A DNA stretch of 64,000 nucleotides from AC-43 sp963728855 (lineage in GTDB: Bacteria; Actinomycetota; Actinomycetes; Mycobacteriales; Micromonosporaceae). The position numbers were made by a program, and so were the translations under genes. The DNA is taken from contig CAVSLN010000013.1 of NCBI GenBank assembly GCA_963728855.1, forward strand, positions 620,001 to 684,000, read 5' to 3'. Below the pieces are notes generated by a model that did no database searches, was not told the DNA's origin, and worked only from the letters and a program-made list of their open reading frames with translations. Of the stretch, positions 50,752 to 58,589 are shown in pieces. How positions within the stretch are numbered: position 1 is the stretch's first letter; the number at the start of each line of letters is the position of its first letter.

Positions 50752-52218
50752 ATGGCGGAGATGGAGCGGGTCTTCGCGGACCTGACCGCGCTCGCGGACA
50801 TGGTCAACACCGGGGAGGCCGGGCTTCCCACGATCCAGTGCCTCGTCGAGATCACCCAGCGTGCCGTGGACGCGGCCGGCTCCGCATTCGCCGAGTACGG
50901 GCCGTCCAGCGGCCGGGTGGTCGCCGCCAGCGGTGCCGCGCTGTGGGCGGTGGGCCGGTACGTCGACCCCGGCAACGTCCTCGCCACCCGCGATATCGGG
51001 CCGGGTCGGGTCGTCGAGGCGCGGGCCGAGGAGATGCCGGCCGACCTGGCCGAGCAGCTGGTCGGTCGGGGTGTGCGCCGGATCCTGGCGGCACGGGTCG
51101 AGATCGCCGGACGGCTGGTCGGCACGCTGCATTCGTACTTTCCGGACGAGGGCGCGGCCACCCCGCTGCAGCGCTCCCTCCTCTCCCTGTTCGGCGCCGT
51201 GGCCAGCCACCTGTACGGCGACGGTCGCGGCCTGCCGGTGTACGCCGAGGCGCCGGCCGTGGCGCGGCTCGCCGACGCGGTCGCGGTCGTCGGGCCGGAC
51301 GGGCTGGTGCGCTCCTGGAACCCGGCCGCCGCCTCGGTGACCGGCCGGTCGACCGCGGACGCGCTGGGCCGGCCGCTGCCCGTACCGCTGCCGGCGCTGG
51401 GTCAGGCGCTCGAGCACCGGTTGCCGGGCGGGCGCCGGCTGCAGCTGCTCGCGACCGAGCTGCCCGAGGGTGGCGGGCGGGTGGTGATCATGCGGGACGT
51501 CACCGAGGCGTACCGCCGCGAGCAGGCCCGCGAGCTGTTCGTCGCGCTGACCAGTCACGAGCTGCGTACCCCGGTCACGGTCATCAAGGGGTACGCCGAC
51601 ACGCTCGTCGAGCACATGGACAACCTCGACGACGCGGGCCGGCTGGAGGCGGCGCGCCGGCTCGGCCAGCGCGCCAGCGAGCTCGCCCGGCTCGTCGAGC
51701 GGCTGCTGTCCGCCGTCGGCGACGGCTCCGGGCTGGCCTCGGCGATGCCGCTGCCGTTCGACCTCGGGGAGGCGTTGCGCAACGCCATCGCCGAGCTGCC
51801 CGCGGAGAGCCGCAAGGCGGTACGGGTGTCGTTGCCCGACGGGCTGCCGAAGGCGCTCGGCGAGCGGGCCAGCCTGGCGACCGTACTGTCGGAGCTGGTC
51901 ACCAACGCGGTCAAGTACTCGCCGCCGGACTCCACGGTCGAGGTCACCGCGGAGGCGGACGCCGGCACGGTCGGCTTCCGGGTGGCGGACAACGGCATCG
52001 GGGTACGCCCCGAGCACGTGGAGCGGGCCTTCGAGCGCTTCTGGCAGGCGGAGTCCGGTAAGGACCAGCGTTACGGTGGCGTGGGACTCGGCCTGTACCT
52101 CGTCCGACGGATAATTGAGCGACAAAACGGTTGGGTGTCCTTACGACCCCGCGAGTGTGGAGGTACCGTCGCAGATGTACGGCTACCACGTGCGGATCTA
52201 GGCCCAGGGGAGGCGTGA
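50752..52218 (+). CDS. GAF/PAS sensor histidine kinase
   Basis: 488 soluble residues. A GAF-like domain (residues about 15-165: VEITQRAVDAAGSAFAEYG, LVGTLHSYFPDEGAATPLQR), a PAS domain (about 170-255: LADAVAVVGPDGLVRSWNPA, RVVIMRDVTEAYR), then the H-box FVALTSHELRTPVTVIKGYA, N-box VLSELVTNAVKYSPP, and G-boxes ADNGIGVRPEHVERAFERFW and GVGLGLYLVRRIIERQNG. There is no TM segment and no adjacent response regulator. Instead its stop overlaps the start of an anti-sigma-like ATPase, suggesting an output through that protein. Confidence 0.88.
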   Translation: MAEMERVFADLTALADMVNTGEAGLPTIQCLVEITQRAVDAAGSAFAEYGPSSGRVVAASGAALWAVGRYVDPGNVLATRDIGPGRVVEARAEEMPADLAEQLVGRGVRRILAARVEIAGRLVGTLHSYFPDEGAATPLQRSLLSLFGAVASHLYGDGRGLPVYAEAPAVARLADAVAVVGPDGLVRSWNPAAASVTGRSTADALGRPLPVPLPALGQALEHRLPGGRRLQLLATELPEGGGRVVIMRDVTEAYRREQARELFVALTSHELRTPVTVIKGYADTLVEHMDNLDDAGRLEAARRLGQRASELARLVERLLSAVGDGSGLASAMPLPFDLGEALRNAIAELPAESRKAVRVSLPDGLPKALGERASLATVLSELVTNAVKYSPPDSTVEVTAEADAGTVGFRVADNGIGVRPEHVERAFERFWQAESGKDQRYGGVGLGLYLVRRIIERQNGWVSLRPRECGGTVADVRLPRADLGPGEA

Positions 52219-52664
52219 CCGTGGGGACGGCGGTGGCGGAGCGCGCGTGGTGCGTTGTCGTACCCCACCACGCCCGTGGCGCCCGGCTGGCCCGACATCG
52301 CCTCGCCGGCGAGCTGAGCGGGGTCGTTACCGCCGACCTGCTGGCCGACGCCGTGGCCGTCGTGGCGGAGCTGGTGGGCAACGCCATCCGGCACGCCCAG
52401 GCCCTCCCGGGCGACGTGATCCGGGTGGCCTGGCGCATCCGTACCGGCGGTGACCGGCAGTGGCTCGAGGTACGCGTCACCGATGGCGGGGCCGGGGACG
52501 GGCCCCGCCAGCGTGAGGTGGGTCCGGAGTCCCTCGACGGTCGGGGCCTGGCGATCGTCGCCGCGCTCGCCGACCGGTGGGGCGTCGAGCGCGACGGGCT
52601 GGGCCAGAGTGTCTGGGCGCAACTGAGCCATTTACCTCACCGGGGGCGGGCCCGCCCCCGGTGA
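52215..52664 (+). CDS. ATP-binding protein, HATPase_c_2 (anti-sigma/SpoIIAB-like)
   Basis: 149 residues. The N-box ELVGNAIRHAQALPGD, G1 VTDGGAGDGP and G2 GRGLAIVAALADRWGVERDG make a stand-alone GHKL ATPase of the type used as anti-sigma factors in actinobacteria. The GTG overlaps the kinase stop (GTGA); a second GTG two codons later has better spacing from GGGGAGG. It is probably coupled to the sensor kinase. No sigma or anti-anti-sigma gene is adjacent. Confidence 0.85.
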   Translation: MTVGTAVAERAWCVVVPHHARGARLARHRLAGELSGVVTADLLADAVAVVAELVGNAIRHAQALPGDVIRVAWRIRTGGDRQWLEVRVTDGGAGDGPRQREVGPESLDGRGLAIVAALADRWGVERDGLGQSVWAQLSHLPHRGRARPR

Positions 52665-52722
52665 GTCCCCCGTCGCCTGACCCGCCTGACCCCGGCGGCC
52701 GTAGCCACTAGGCTGGTTCGTC

Positions 52723-53601
52723 GTGAGCAAGCGACGCAAGTCCCGCGGGACCGAGGCGCCCAAGCGGCAGAAGCTGCGTGACATCTTCGTACCCCGGCCA
52801 TTTGCCGGTCTCGTCGACGAGCCTGAATGGATCGCGCTGCGCGAGCTGGTCCCCGCCGCCTCCGCCCCGGTGCGTCTGGCCCCCGACCTGGTGGCCCGGC
52901 ACGGCGACCGCCCGGTCACCCTCGCGACCGTCCTACCGATGGCGTGGCCCGCGATGAGCAAGCCCGACGGCCGGGTGTTCCTCGGGCTCCAGCGGCACGT
53001 CCAGTCCGGCGACGTGTCCCGGGATATCGCGGTGGCCCTGCTCCGGGCGCTGGAGACCGAGCCCGGCGGTACGGTCTCGGTGCCGGCGCTGCCCGGAGCG
53101 GGCCCGCGCCTGCAGGACGTACTGGCCGACGGGCCGCTCGACGTGACGGTGCACGACGGGTTCGGGTTCTGGGTCGACGACGATGCCGGGGACGACCCGA
53201 GCGTCCAGGCGTCGCTGGAGCGGGCGAACGCCTCGATCTACCCGACCGTACGGCTGGCCGCCGGCCGGGCCGCGTACTGGTGCCGGGTGCCGGAGAAGGC
53301 GCACGTGCGCTGGGTGCTTCCCGAGGAGGAGGACGTGGCGCTGGACGCGCTGGCCCGGCTCGCCGCCGCCGGAGCGCTGCCGCTCGGTGACGGTACGAGG
53401 TTCGCCGGGATGTTCCGGGCGCACGGGCTGCTCGTACCCGTCTGGGACCTGCCGCGTGGGCCGGAGGGCGAGGAGTGGGAGGCGCCGGCGGCCGGGTTCG
53501 CCAAGCGGTACGGCGACGCGCTCGCGGTCACCGAACCGCTGAGCCCGCCCGAGCGCCGCGCTCGTCAGGGCCTCCTAGGCCGTCAGATCACGCTCCGCTG
53601 A
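52723..53601 (+). CDS. DUF5926 family protein
   Basis: 292 residues from GTG with TAGGCT eight bases upstream. It starts MSKRRKSRGTEAPKRQKLRD, a basic tail, then the conserved body IFVPRPFAGLVDEPEWIALRELVPAAS, LPMAWPAMSKPDGRVFLGLQ, ERANASIYPTVRLAAGRAAYWCR and FRAHGLLVPVWDLPRG. DUF5926 is restricted to actinobacteria and has no known function. It is soluble and transcribed alone. Confidence 0.85.
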   Translation: MSKRRKSRGTEAPKRQKLRDIFVPRPFAGLVDEPEWIALRELVPAASAPVRLAPDLVARHGDRPVTLATVLPMAWPAMSKPDGRVFLGLQRHVQSGDVSRDIAVALLRALETEPGGTVSVPALPGAGPRLQDVLADGPLDVTVHDGFGFWVDDDAGDDPSVQASLERANASIYPTVRLAAGRAAYWCRVPEKAHVRWVLPEEEDVALDALARLAAAGALPLGDGTRFAGMFRAHGLLVPVWDLPRGPEGEEWEAPAAGFAKRYGDALAVTEPLSPPERRARQGLLGRQITLR

Positions 53602-53927
53602 GCTTGCGCTGGAGACTTGGCGCAGCCCCGAGTCCTCCCGCGGGCGCCCTGTTCAGGGGGTGGGCTGATCCCTCCCGGGCCGAGGCAGCGCGAGACCCTT
53701 CCGCGGGCGCGCCTCACCGGTCAGGCGAGCGTCCACAGGGCGCGGACGGCTGATCGACGGGTTGACCCGTGTCAATGGTCACTCCCCGACTATTGGTGCG
53801 ATAGGCGGGTGAATTAGACATTCACGCGCGTTCATTCCTTGGCTCACTCCGGCTTCACTGTGTTTGAGTATGCACTCGGACACTTACCGTAGTGAAACAG
53901 CTCAACGCATCGACCCGGAGGTGCGCG
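53602..53927. other. 326-bp intergenic region
   Basis: No gene was recognised. It becomes AT-richer towards the 3' side. It holds the small inverted repeat TTGAC-CCGT-GTCAA at 53762-53775 and possible -10 sequences (for example TACCGT near 53885) for the following gene, with GGAGG six bases before its ATG. Confidence 0.5.
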
Positions 53928-54620
53928 ATGACCGGATTTATCGACGTCGGAAACCCGCCAGGCTTGATCTCCACGGACTATAGCCCGCGGCACCAGTTGC
54001 TCGAGTCGCCACGCTCGACCCCGATGGGATGGGCGCGGCGGCGTCGTGTGGACCGCGAGGCCCGCCGGGACGAGGCGGACCGCAGCCGGGCAGTGACCCG
54101 GCTGGCCAGGCTCGGTTCCGGCTGGAAGGTCCTGGACATCGCCGAGCTGGGGTTGCCGGCGAAGAACACGTTCCTGGCGATCGGGCCGGGTGGTGTGTTC
54201 CTGGTCACCGTGAAGCCGCAGGGGCGCAGCCGGGTACGGCTGGCCGGCGACGTGGTGCAGGTGGACGGCCGGCGGCACGGGTACGTCGCGGAGGCGAGGA
54301 GGCTGGCGGAGCAGGCCGGCAAGGCGCTGTCCCGGACGGCCGGCAGCACCGTACCCGTGACCCCGGTGCTCGCCCTCGCCGGCTCCGGCGTGATCGACGT
54401 GCACGGCCTGCCCAAGGGCTGCGTGGTCACGTCGTACCGGGAGCTGGACTACATCCTCGGCGCGTACGGCGCACGGATCGCCGCCGGTACCGTCAGCAAG
54501 CTCTACTCGATCGCACGCCATCCGGTGACCTGGCTGGACCCTAGGCTCGAGTCGCAGGTGGAGGCGTACAAGTGGTACTCCGCCGGCGCGACGGCTGACA
54601 AGAAGGCGCCCCAGGGGTAA
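53928..54620 (+). CDS. NERD-like domain protein lacking nuclease residues
   Basis: 230 residues from ATG, preceded by GGAGG with ideal spacing. Residues about 60-135 (GWKVLDIAELGLPAKNTFLA, IGPGGVFLVTVKPQGRSRV, VQVDGRRHGYVAEARRLAEQA) have the layout of the nuclease-related NERD domain. The positions normally IDH and IDTK are NTF and VTVK, so the acidic residues are absent. It is therefore more likely a binding or structural protein. The neighbours are unrelated. Confidence 0.68.
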   Translation: MTGFIDVGNPPGLISTDYSPRHQLLESPRSTPMGWARRRRVDREARRDEADRSRAVTRLARLGSGWKVLDIAELGLPAKNTFLAIGPGGVFLVTVKPQGRSRVRLAGDVVQVDGRRHGYVAEARRLAEQAGKALSRTAGSTVPVTPVLALAGSGVIDVHGLPKGCVVTSYRELDYILGAYGARIAAGTVSKLYSIARHPVTWLDPRLESQVEAYKWYSAGATADKKAPQG

Positions 54621-54652
54621 CGTCGGGGAGCCCGCCTCCGGCCGGTACCACC

Positions 54653-54665
54653 GTCCACAGTGGAC
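54653..54665. promoter_or_regulatory. GTCCACAGTGGAC palindrome
   Basis: An exact GTCCA-N3-TGGAC site in the intergenic space between the NERD-like and PAS-like genes. Its position suits an operator of the latter. Confidence 0.4.
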
Positions 54666-54795
54666 GGTTGTGCCGGCCGGCGCTGCTGGGCCGCACGCGT
54701 GGGGTACCCGCCGGGTGGAGGCCCCCGGCGGGTCGGTTGGTCATGGGATTGAACCGAGGGTTATCGTGGTGCAGCGCAGCGTTTAGGGAGGCGCC

Positions 54796-55239
54796 GTGAC
54801 GCAGATCGAGCTCTCGGTCTCTGAGTCGTACGTCCCTGATCCTGTCCAGCCCGAGCCCACCGGCTCCGTCGAGCACTGGGCCGCCGCCGTACGCGGCGCG
54901 CCTGAGCCCTGCCTGGTGATCAACTCACTGTCCATCGTCGTGGCCGCCTCCCCGTCCGCCTGCGCGCTGCTCGGCTTCGACGCCGAGAAGGGCGCGGCCG
55001 GCCTGCACCTCTTCTCCGGCTCGCTGCGCCTGCTCGACTTCACCGCCGCCGGCGACGCCATCGCCGACAGCGAAATGGAGAAGATCCCGCCGGTGCTGGC
55101 CTGCTCCTCCGGCCGGCTCGCTCGCGCGCTGCTGCGCGTGCAGAGCGGTGCCGAGGTCCTCACCGTCGACGCGATCTCCGCGCCGCTCTTCGACGGGCAC
55201 ACGCCGGCCGGTTCGCTGACCTTCTTCTCCAAGATCTGA
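54796..55239 (+). CDS. PAS-like domain protein
   Basis: 147 residues from GTG with GGGAGG four bases upstream. Residues 30-110 (GAPEPCLVINSLSIVVAASPSACALLGFD, LLDFTAAGDAIADSEMEKIPP) resemble a single PAS domain, followed by a C-terminal strand pair (AEVLTVDAISAPLFDG, GSLTFFSKI). There is no effector domain, so it may act as a small sensor or partner protein. Assignment is by pattern. Confidence 0.65.
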   Translation: MTQIELSVSESYVPDPVQPEPTGSVEHWAAAVRGAPEPCLVINSLSIVVAASPSACALLGFDAEKGAAGLHLFSGSLRLLDFTAAGDAIADSEMEKIPPVLACSSGRLARALLRVQSGAEVLTVDAISAPLFDGHTPAGSLTFFSKI

Positions 55240-55317
55240 GCCGGCCGGCCGGTCCGCTCTCCGTCCACCGGCTGCGGGCCTACCATGGTCGCGAACCAAC
55301 GACCTGAGGGGTACGCG

Positions 55318-55893
55318 ATGAGGCGTCTGGTCGGCGGTCGGGCCGGGGCGCTGCGCGGCGCCAGGCGACGCCGAGCCGGACTGACCGCTGCGGTGGTCGG
55401 TTGCGCGGCGGTGGCCGTACTTGCCGGGTGCGCGCTGGTCGGCAACCCGATCGGGGCACCGGCTGAGCGCTCCCCGGCGCCGGGCGCCTCCGACTCGCCG
55501 GCCGCTGCGAACGGCGCTCCGAATGCCGCCCCGTCGGTACCGCTGCCCAGCTGGTCGTTCGCCAGCATCCCGCCGTCGAGCGCGGGGCCCCGCTTTCCGG
55601 AGGGGTACGCGGTCAGCTGTGCCGGGCAGCCGAGCGCCGAGCAGGTCGTGGCGGTGCTGAAGACCCGTGGACTGCTCCGTTCAGCCGACCTCGCCACCCC
55701 CCGGTCGGGGCCGCTGTGCGCCGGCGCCTGGCAGTACACCGTGCTGGCTGTCACCGGGCGGGAGCCGCTTCAGGTGGTGACCAAGGGGCCGCCAGGCGCG
55801 CTGGTCCTGGTGACCGCCGGTACGGACGTCTGCTCGGTACCGGTACGGACCGAGGCGCCGGCCGGCATCGTGGCCGTCGCCCACTGCTCTTGA
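55318..55893 (+). CDS. putative lipoprotein
   Basis: 191 residues. GAGGGG lies six bases before the ATG. The basic N-terminus (RGARRRRAGL) and hydrophobic segment end in the lipobox VLAGC at about residue 38. A Ser/Pro/Ala linker follows, then a domain with four cysteines (AVSCAGQPSAEQVVAVLK, GPLCAGAWQYTVLAV, TDVCSVPV, VAHCS), which may form two disulfides outside the cell. Function unknown. The pheA gene follows after 18 bases but has its own promoter. Confidence 0.75.
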   Translation: MRRLVGGRAGALRGARRRRAGLTAAVVGCAAVAVLAGCALVGNPIGAPAERSPAPGASDSPAAANGAPNAAPSVPLPSWSFASIPPSSAGPRFPEGYAVSCAGQPSAEQVVAVLKTRGLLRSADLATPRSGPLCAGAWQYTVLAVTGREPLQVVTKGPPGALVLVTAGTDVCSVPVRTEAPAGIVAVAHCS

Positions 55894-55898
55894 GTGGC

Positions 55899-55904
55899 TA
55901 CGCT
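55899..55904 (+). promoter_or_regulatory. -10 box of pheA, leaderless
   Basis: TACGCT seven bases before the ATG, no ribosome site. Confidence 0.5.
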
Positions 55905-55911
55905 GTCGGGC

Positions 55912-56853
55912 ATGCCAGGAGTACCGCCGACCCGCTTCGCCTACCTCGGGCCCGAGGGCACCTTCTCCGAGCAGGCACTACTCACGCTGCCGGCCGCCGT
56001 ACGGGGCATCCGTACCCCGGCACGGAGCGTGCCCGAGGCGCTGGAGGCCGTACGCAACGGGGAGGCCGACGCGGCGCTGGTGCCACTGGAGAACTCGATC
56101 GGCGGTCAGGTCGGGGTGACCCTCGACGAGCTGGCGAACGGTACCCCGCTGGTGATCACCCGCGAGGTGGTGATCCCGGTCGAGTTCGTGCTCGCCGGCC
56201 GTACCGGTAGAGCGCTCGCCGGCGTCCGGTCGGTGGCCGCCCACCCGCAGGCTTCCGCGCAGTGCCGGCACTGGCTGCGCGCGCACCTGCCCGACGCGGC
56301 CGTGGTCGACATGCTGTCCAACGCGGCCGCCGCGGTCGCGGTCGCCAGCGGTGAGCACGACGCCGCGATCTGCGCGCCGATCGGCGCCGCCCAGCACCGG
56401 CTCGCCGTCCTGGCTGACAAGATCGCCGACCATCCCGAGGCGGTCACCCGGTTCGCCCTGGTCTCCCGGCCCGGCCCGCCGCCGGAGCCGACCGGGGACG
56501 ACGTGACATCGCTGGCGGTGTACATCTCGCACGACCGCGTCGGGGCGTTGCTTGCCGTACTGATGGAACTCGCTGTCCGTGGCGTCAACCTGACGAGGAT
56601 CGAGTCGTACCCGACCGGCGAGCAGCTGGGCCGGTACGTGTTCTTCCTCGACTGCTCCGGCCACGTCGCCGAGTCCCGGCTCGGTGAGGCGCTGGCGGGG
56701 CTGCGCCGGATCTGCGCGGACGTCCGGTTCCTCGGCTCGTACCCGAAGGCGGTCACCGTGCACCCGACCGGCCGCGCGGCCCCGGGCGGGGACGCCGAGT
56801 ACACCGACTCGATGGCCTGGCTCGCCGGCATCCGGGCGGGCGACCTTGGCTGA
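55912..56853 (+). CDS. pheA: prephenate dehydratase
   Basis: 313 residues, the mono-functional actinobacterial type. The catalytic domain has FAYLGPEGTFSEQALL, DAALVPLENSIGGQVGVTLD, and VTRFALVSRPGP with the threonine-arginine-phenylalanine motif; the C-terminal ACT domain has VGALLAVLMELAVRGVNLTR with IESYPTG, where phenylalanine would bind. It converts prephenate to phenylpyruvate in phenylalanine synthesis and is feedback regulated. A GTG 18 bases earlier is less likely given the leaderless promoter. Confidence 0.95.
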   Translation: MPGVPPTRFAYLGPEGTFSEQALLTLPAAVRGIRTPARSVPEALEAVRNGEADAALVPLENSIGGQVGVTLDELANGTPLVITREVVIPVEFVLAGRTGRALAGVRSVAAHPQASAQCRHWLRAHLPDAAVVDMLSNAAAAVAVASGEHDAAICAPIGAAQHRLAVLADKIADHPEAVTRFALVSRPGPPPEPTGDDVTSLAVYISHDRVGALLAVLMELAVRGVNLTRIESYPTGEQLGRYVFFLDCSGHVAESRLGEALAGLRRICADVRFLGSYPKAVTVHPTGRAAPGGDAEYTDSMAWLAGIRAGDLG

Positions 56854-56875
56854 GCCGGGCGCAGCCGGACCGTTC

Positions 56876-56900
56876 TTCGGCGAGGCGAGCGCGGCCAACG
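56876..56900 (+). repeat. 25-bp interspersed repeat, copy 2
   Basis: It reads FGEASAAN on the plus strand but lies after the pheA stop. It differs from the 8.8-kb copy at three positions, all transitions. Confidence 0.6.
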
Positions 56901-56907
56901 TGGCGAG

Positions 56908-57261
56908 TCAGTCCCAGCCCAGCTCGTGCAGTCGAGAGTCGTCAATGCCGAAATGGTGCGCGATCTCGTGTACGACGGTTACCCGTACCTCGTCGACGAC
57001 GTCGTCCTCGGTGTCACAGATGGCGAGGATCGGGCGCCGGTAGATGACGATCCGGTCGGGCAGGACCGCGCTGTAGTCCCAGCCGCGCTCGGTGAGCGCG
57101 TGGCCCTCGTACACCCCGAGGAGGTTCGGGTCGTCGGCGGGCGGGTCGTCCTCGACCAGGATGACCACATTGTCGAGCAGGTCCAGGAGCTGGCCGGGCA
57201 CCTCGTCCAAGGCGTCCCCGACCAGCTCCTCGAACCGCTTCCGGCCCATCCGGACCGGCAT
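56908..57261 (-). CDS. minimal metallopeptidase (DUF1025, zincin-like)
   Basis: 117 residues. VTVVHEIAHHFGIDDSRLHELGW carries HExxH and a downstream histidine and glutamate, the minimal gluzincin arrangement. GRKRFEELVGDALDEVPGQL and LLGVYEGHALTERGWDYSAV are typical of the family. Small actinobacterial members are cytoplasmic and of unknown substrate. It follows the OsmC gene by three bases on the same strand, probably one operon. Confidence 0.92.
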   Translation of the reverse strand: MPVRMGRKRFEELVGDALDEVPGQLLDLLDNVVILVEDDPPADDPNLLGVYEGHALTERGWDYSAVLPDRIVIYRRPILAICDTEDDVVDEVRVTVVHEIAHHFGIDDSRLHELGWD

Positions 57262-57264
57262 GGT

Positions 57265-57681
57265 TCAGGCGTACGTGGCGGTGAGCGTGATCTCGACCGC
57301 GGCCAGCGCCTTTGAGACGGGGCAGTTGGCCTTGGCGGTCTCGGCGTACTTGACGAACTCGGCCTCGCCGAGTCCGGGTACCGCACCGACGGTGGACAGC
57401 TCGATCTTGGTGATCCCGGCGGGCGGGTTGAGGTGCACGGTGGCGTCGGTGCGGATGGAGGTCGGCGTATACCCGGCCTTGGTCAGCTCGCTGGACAGCG
57501 CCATCGAGAAGCATCCGGCGTGCGCGGCCGCGATGAGCTCCTCCGGGTTGGTGCCTGCGCCGTTCTCGAAGCGGGACACGTACGAGAAGGCACCCTCGTA
57601 GGCGCCGGAGCCGAGGCGCATGGTGCCGGCGCCTTCTTTGATGGATCCTTGCCATTGGGCAGAAGAGGTACGAGTCGGCAT
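57265..57681 (-). CDS. OsmC/OhrA-family organic hydroperoxide reductase
   Basis: 138 residues. The two redox cysteines are in AAHAGCFSMALSSEL and AKANCPVSKALAA; NGAGTNPEELIAAAHAG is the signature. It reduces organic peroxides with a dithiol donor. TAGGTT six bases before the ATG gives a leaderless start. The metallopeptidase gene follows at once. Confidence 0.93.
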   Translation of the reverse strand: MPTRTSSAQWQGSIKEGAGTMRLGSGAYEGAFSYVSRFENGAGTNPEELIAAAHAGCFSMALSSELTKAGYTPTSIRTDATVHLNPPAGITKIELSTVGAVPGLGEAEFVKYAETAKANCPVSKALAAVEITLTATYA

Positions 57682-57744
57682 AACTGCAACCTAGCCGAAC
57701 CGCGTAGCCCGCGCCGACCGGGTCGAGCGTGTCATTATTCGGCG

Positions 57745-58494
57745 GTGGACACCGTCGAATGGGGAAGTGGTGAACCGGCCCGGCGGCGGCTGCCGTCGAT
57801 GCGGTACTCGATACCCCTGGCCGGTGCCCTGGCGCTGGCCGGACTGGGGTTCGCCGCGCTGCTGGCCGCCGAGTTCCAGCCGTGGGCGACGGTCCAGGTG
57901 CCGCCGAGCGCGGCCAGCGTGGTACGGCCCGAGGGCTCGATCCTCACCAGTGGCACCGGCCTCGGGCTCGACCGGCTCTCCGGTACCGACACCATCGCGT
58001 ACCACCTCGCCGCCCTGGCCCTGCTCGGCGCCGTCGGGTTCGGGCTGGCGAGCCCGCCTTCGTGGCGGCGGTGGGCGATGGGGGTGGCGGTCGGGCTGGC
58101 CGCCGGACAGGCGCTGACGATCATCGCGATCGCCCGGTCCGCGCAGCGCTTCTTCACCAACTTCACCGGGTACGACCTGCCGCTCGCCGACGCCCCGAAG
58201 ACGGTCACCGGGCCCGGCGTCTACCTCGCCGCCGCGGCCGTGCTCCTGCTGGCCGCCTCGCAGGTGGCCGCCGCCATTCCCCGACCCGCGACGGGCGCCG
58301 CCGCGGCGGTCCCGGCGGCGGCTGCCGCGGTGGCGCCGGCGGTTCCCGACCCGGCGGGCGACGACCCTGCCTACTGGCAGCAGCAGCCGCCGGCTCCGCG
58401 CGCAGACGACCAGGAGGGCGGCGAACGCGAGGTCACCGTGGCCGCGGCCGAGCCGATCGACGAGCACTTCTTCGCCCATCCCGACCGTGGGTAG
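57745..58494 (+). CDS. four-TM membrane protein of unknown function
   Basis: 249 residues from GTG (VDTVEWGSGEPARRR). TM segments at about 22-42, 88-106, 112-128 and 152-172 are followed by an Ala/Pro-rich tail ending in acidic residues (EPIDEHFFAHPDRG). The first external loop (FQPWATVQVPPSAASVVRPE) is well defined. No family was recognised. A possible leaderless promoter CATTAT lies six bases before the GTG. Confidence 0.65.
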   Translation: MDTVEWGSGEPARRRLPSMRYSIPLAGALALAGLGFAALLAAEFQPWATVQVPPSAASVVRPEGSILTSGTGLGLDRLSGTDTIAYHLAALALLGAVGFGLASPPSWRRWAMGVAVGLAAGQALTIIAIARSAQRFFTNFTGYDLPLADAPKTVTGPGVYLAAAAVLLLAASQVAAAIPRPATGAAAAVPAAAAAVAPAVPDPAGDDPAYWQQQPPAPRADDQEGGEREVTVAAAEPIDEHFFAHPDRG

Positions 58495-58589
58495 GGCCGA
58501 CGCGCACCGGGGCGCGGCGGGGAGCGGGAGGGCTGCCGGCCGGATAGTGCCGCGCGGTTCGGCGGCTCCGCACGGTAGTCTCACCAGTC

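Noticed and set aside
53602..53927. tRNA or other structured RNA in the longest gene gap
   Set aside because: No cloverleaf or conserved RNA pattern could be found by eye.
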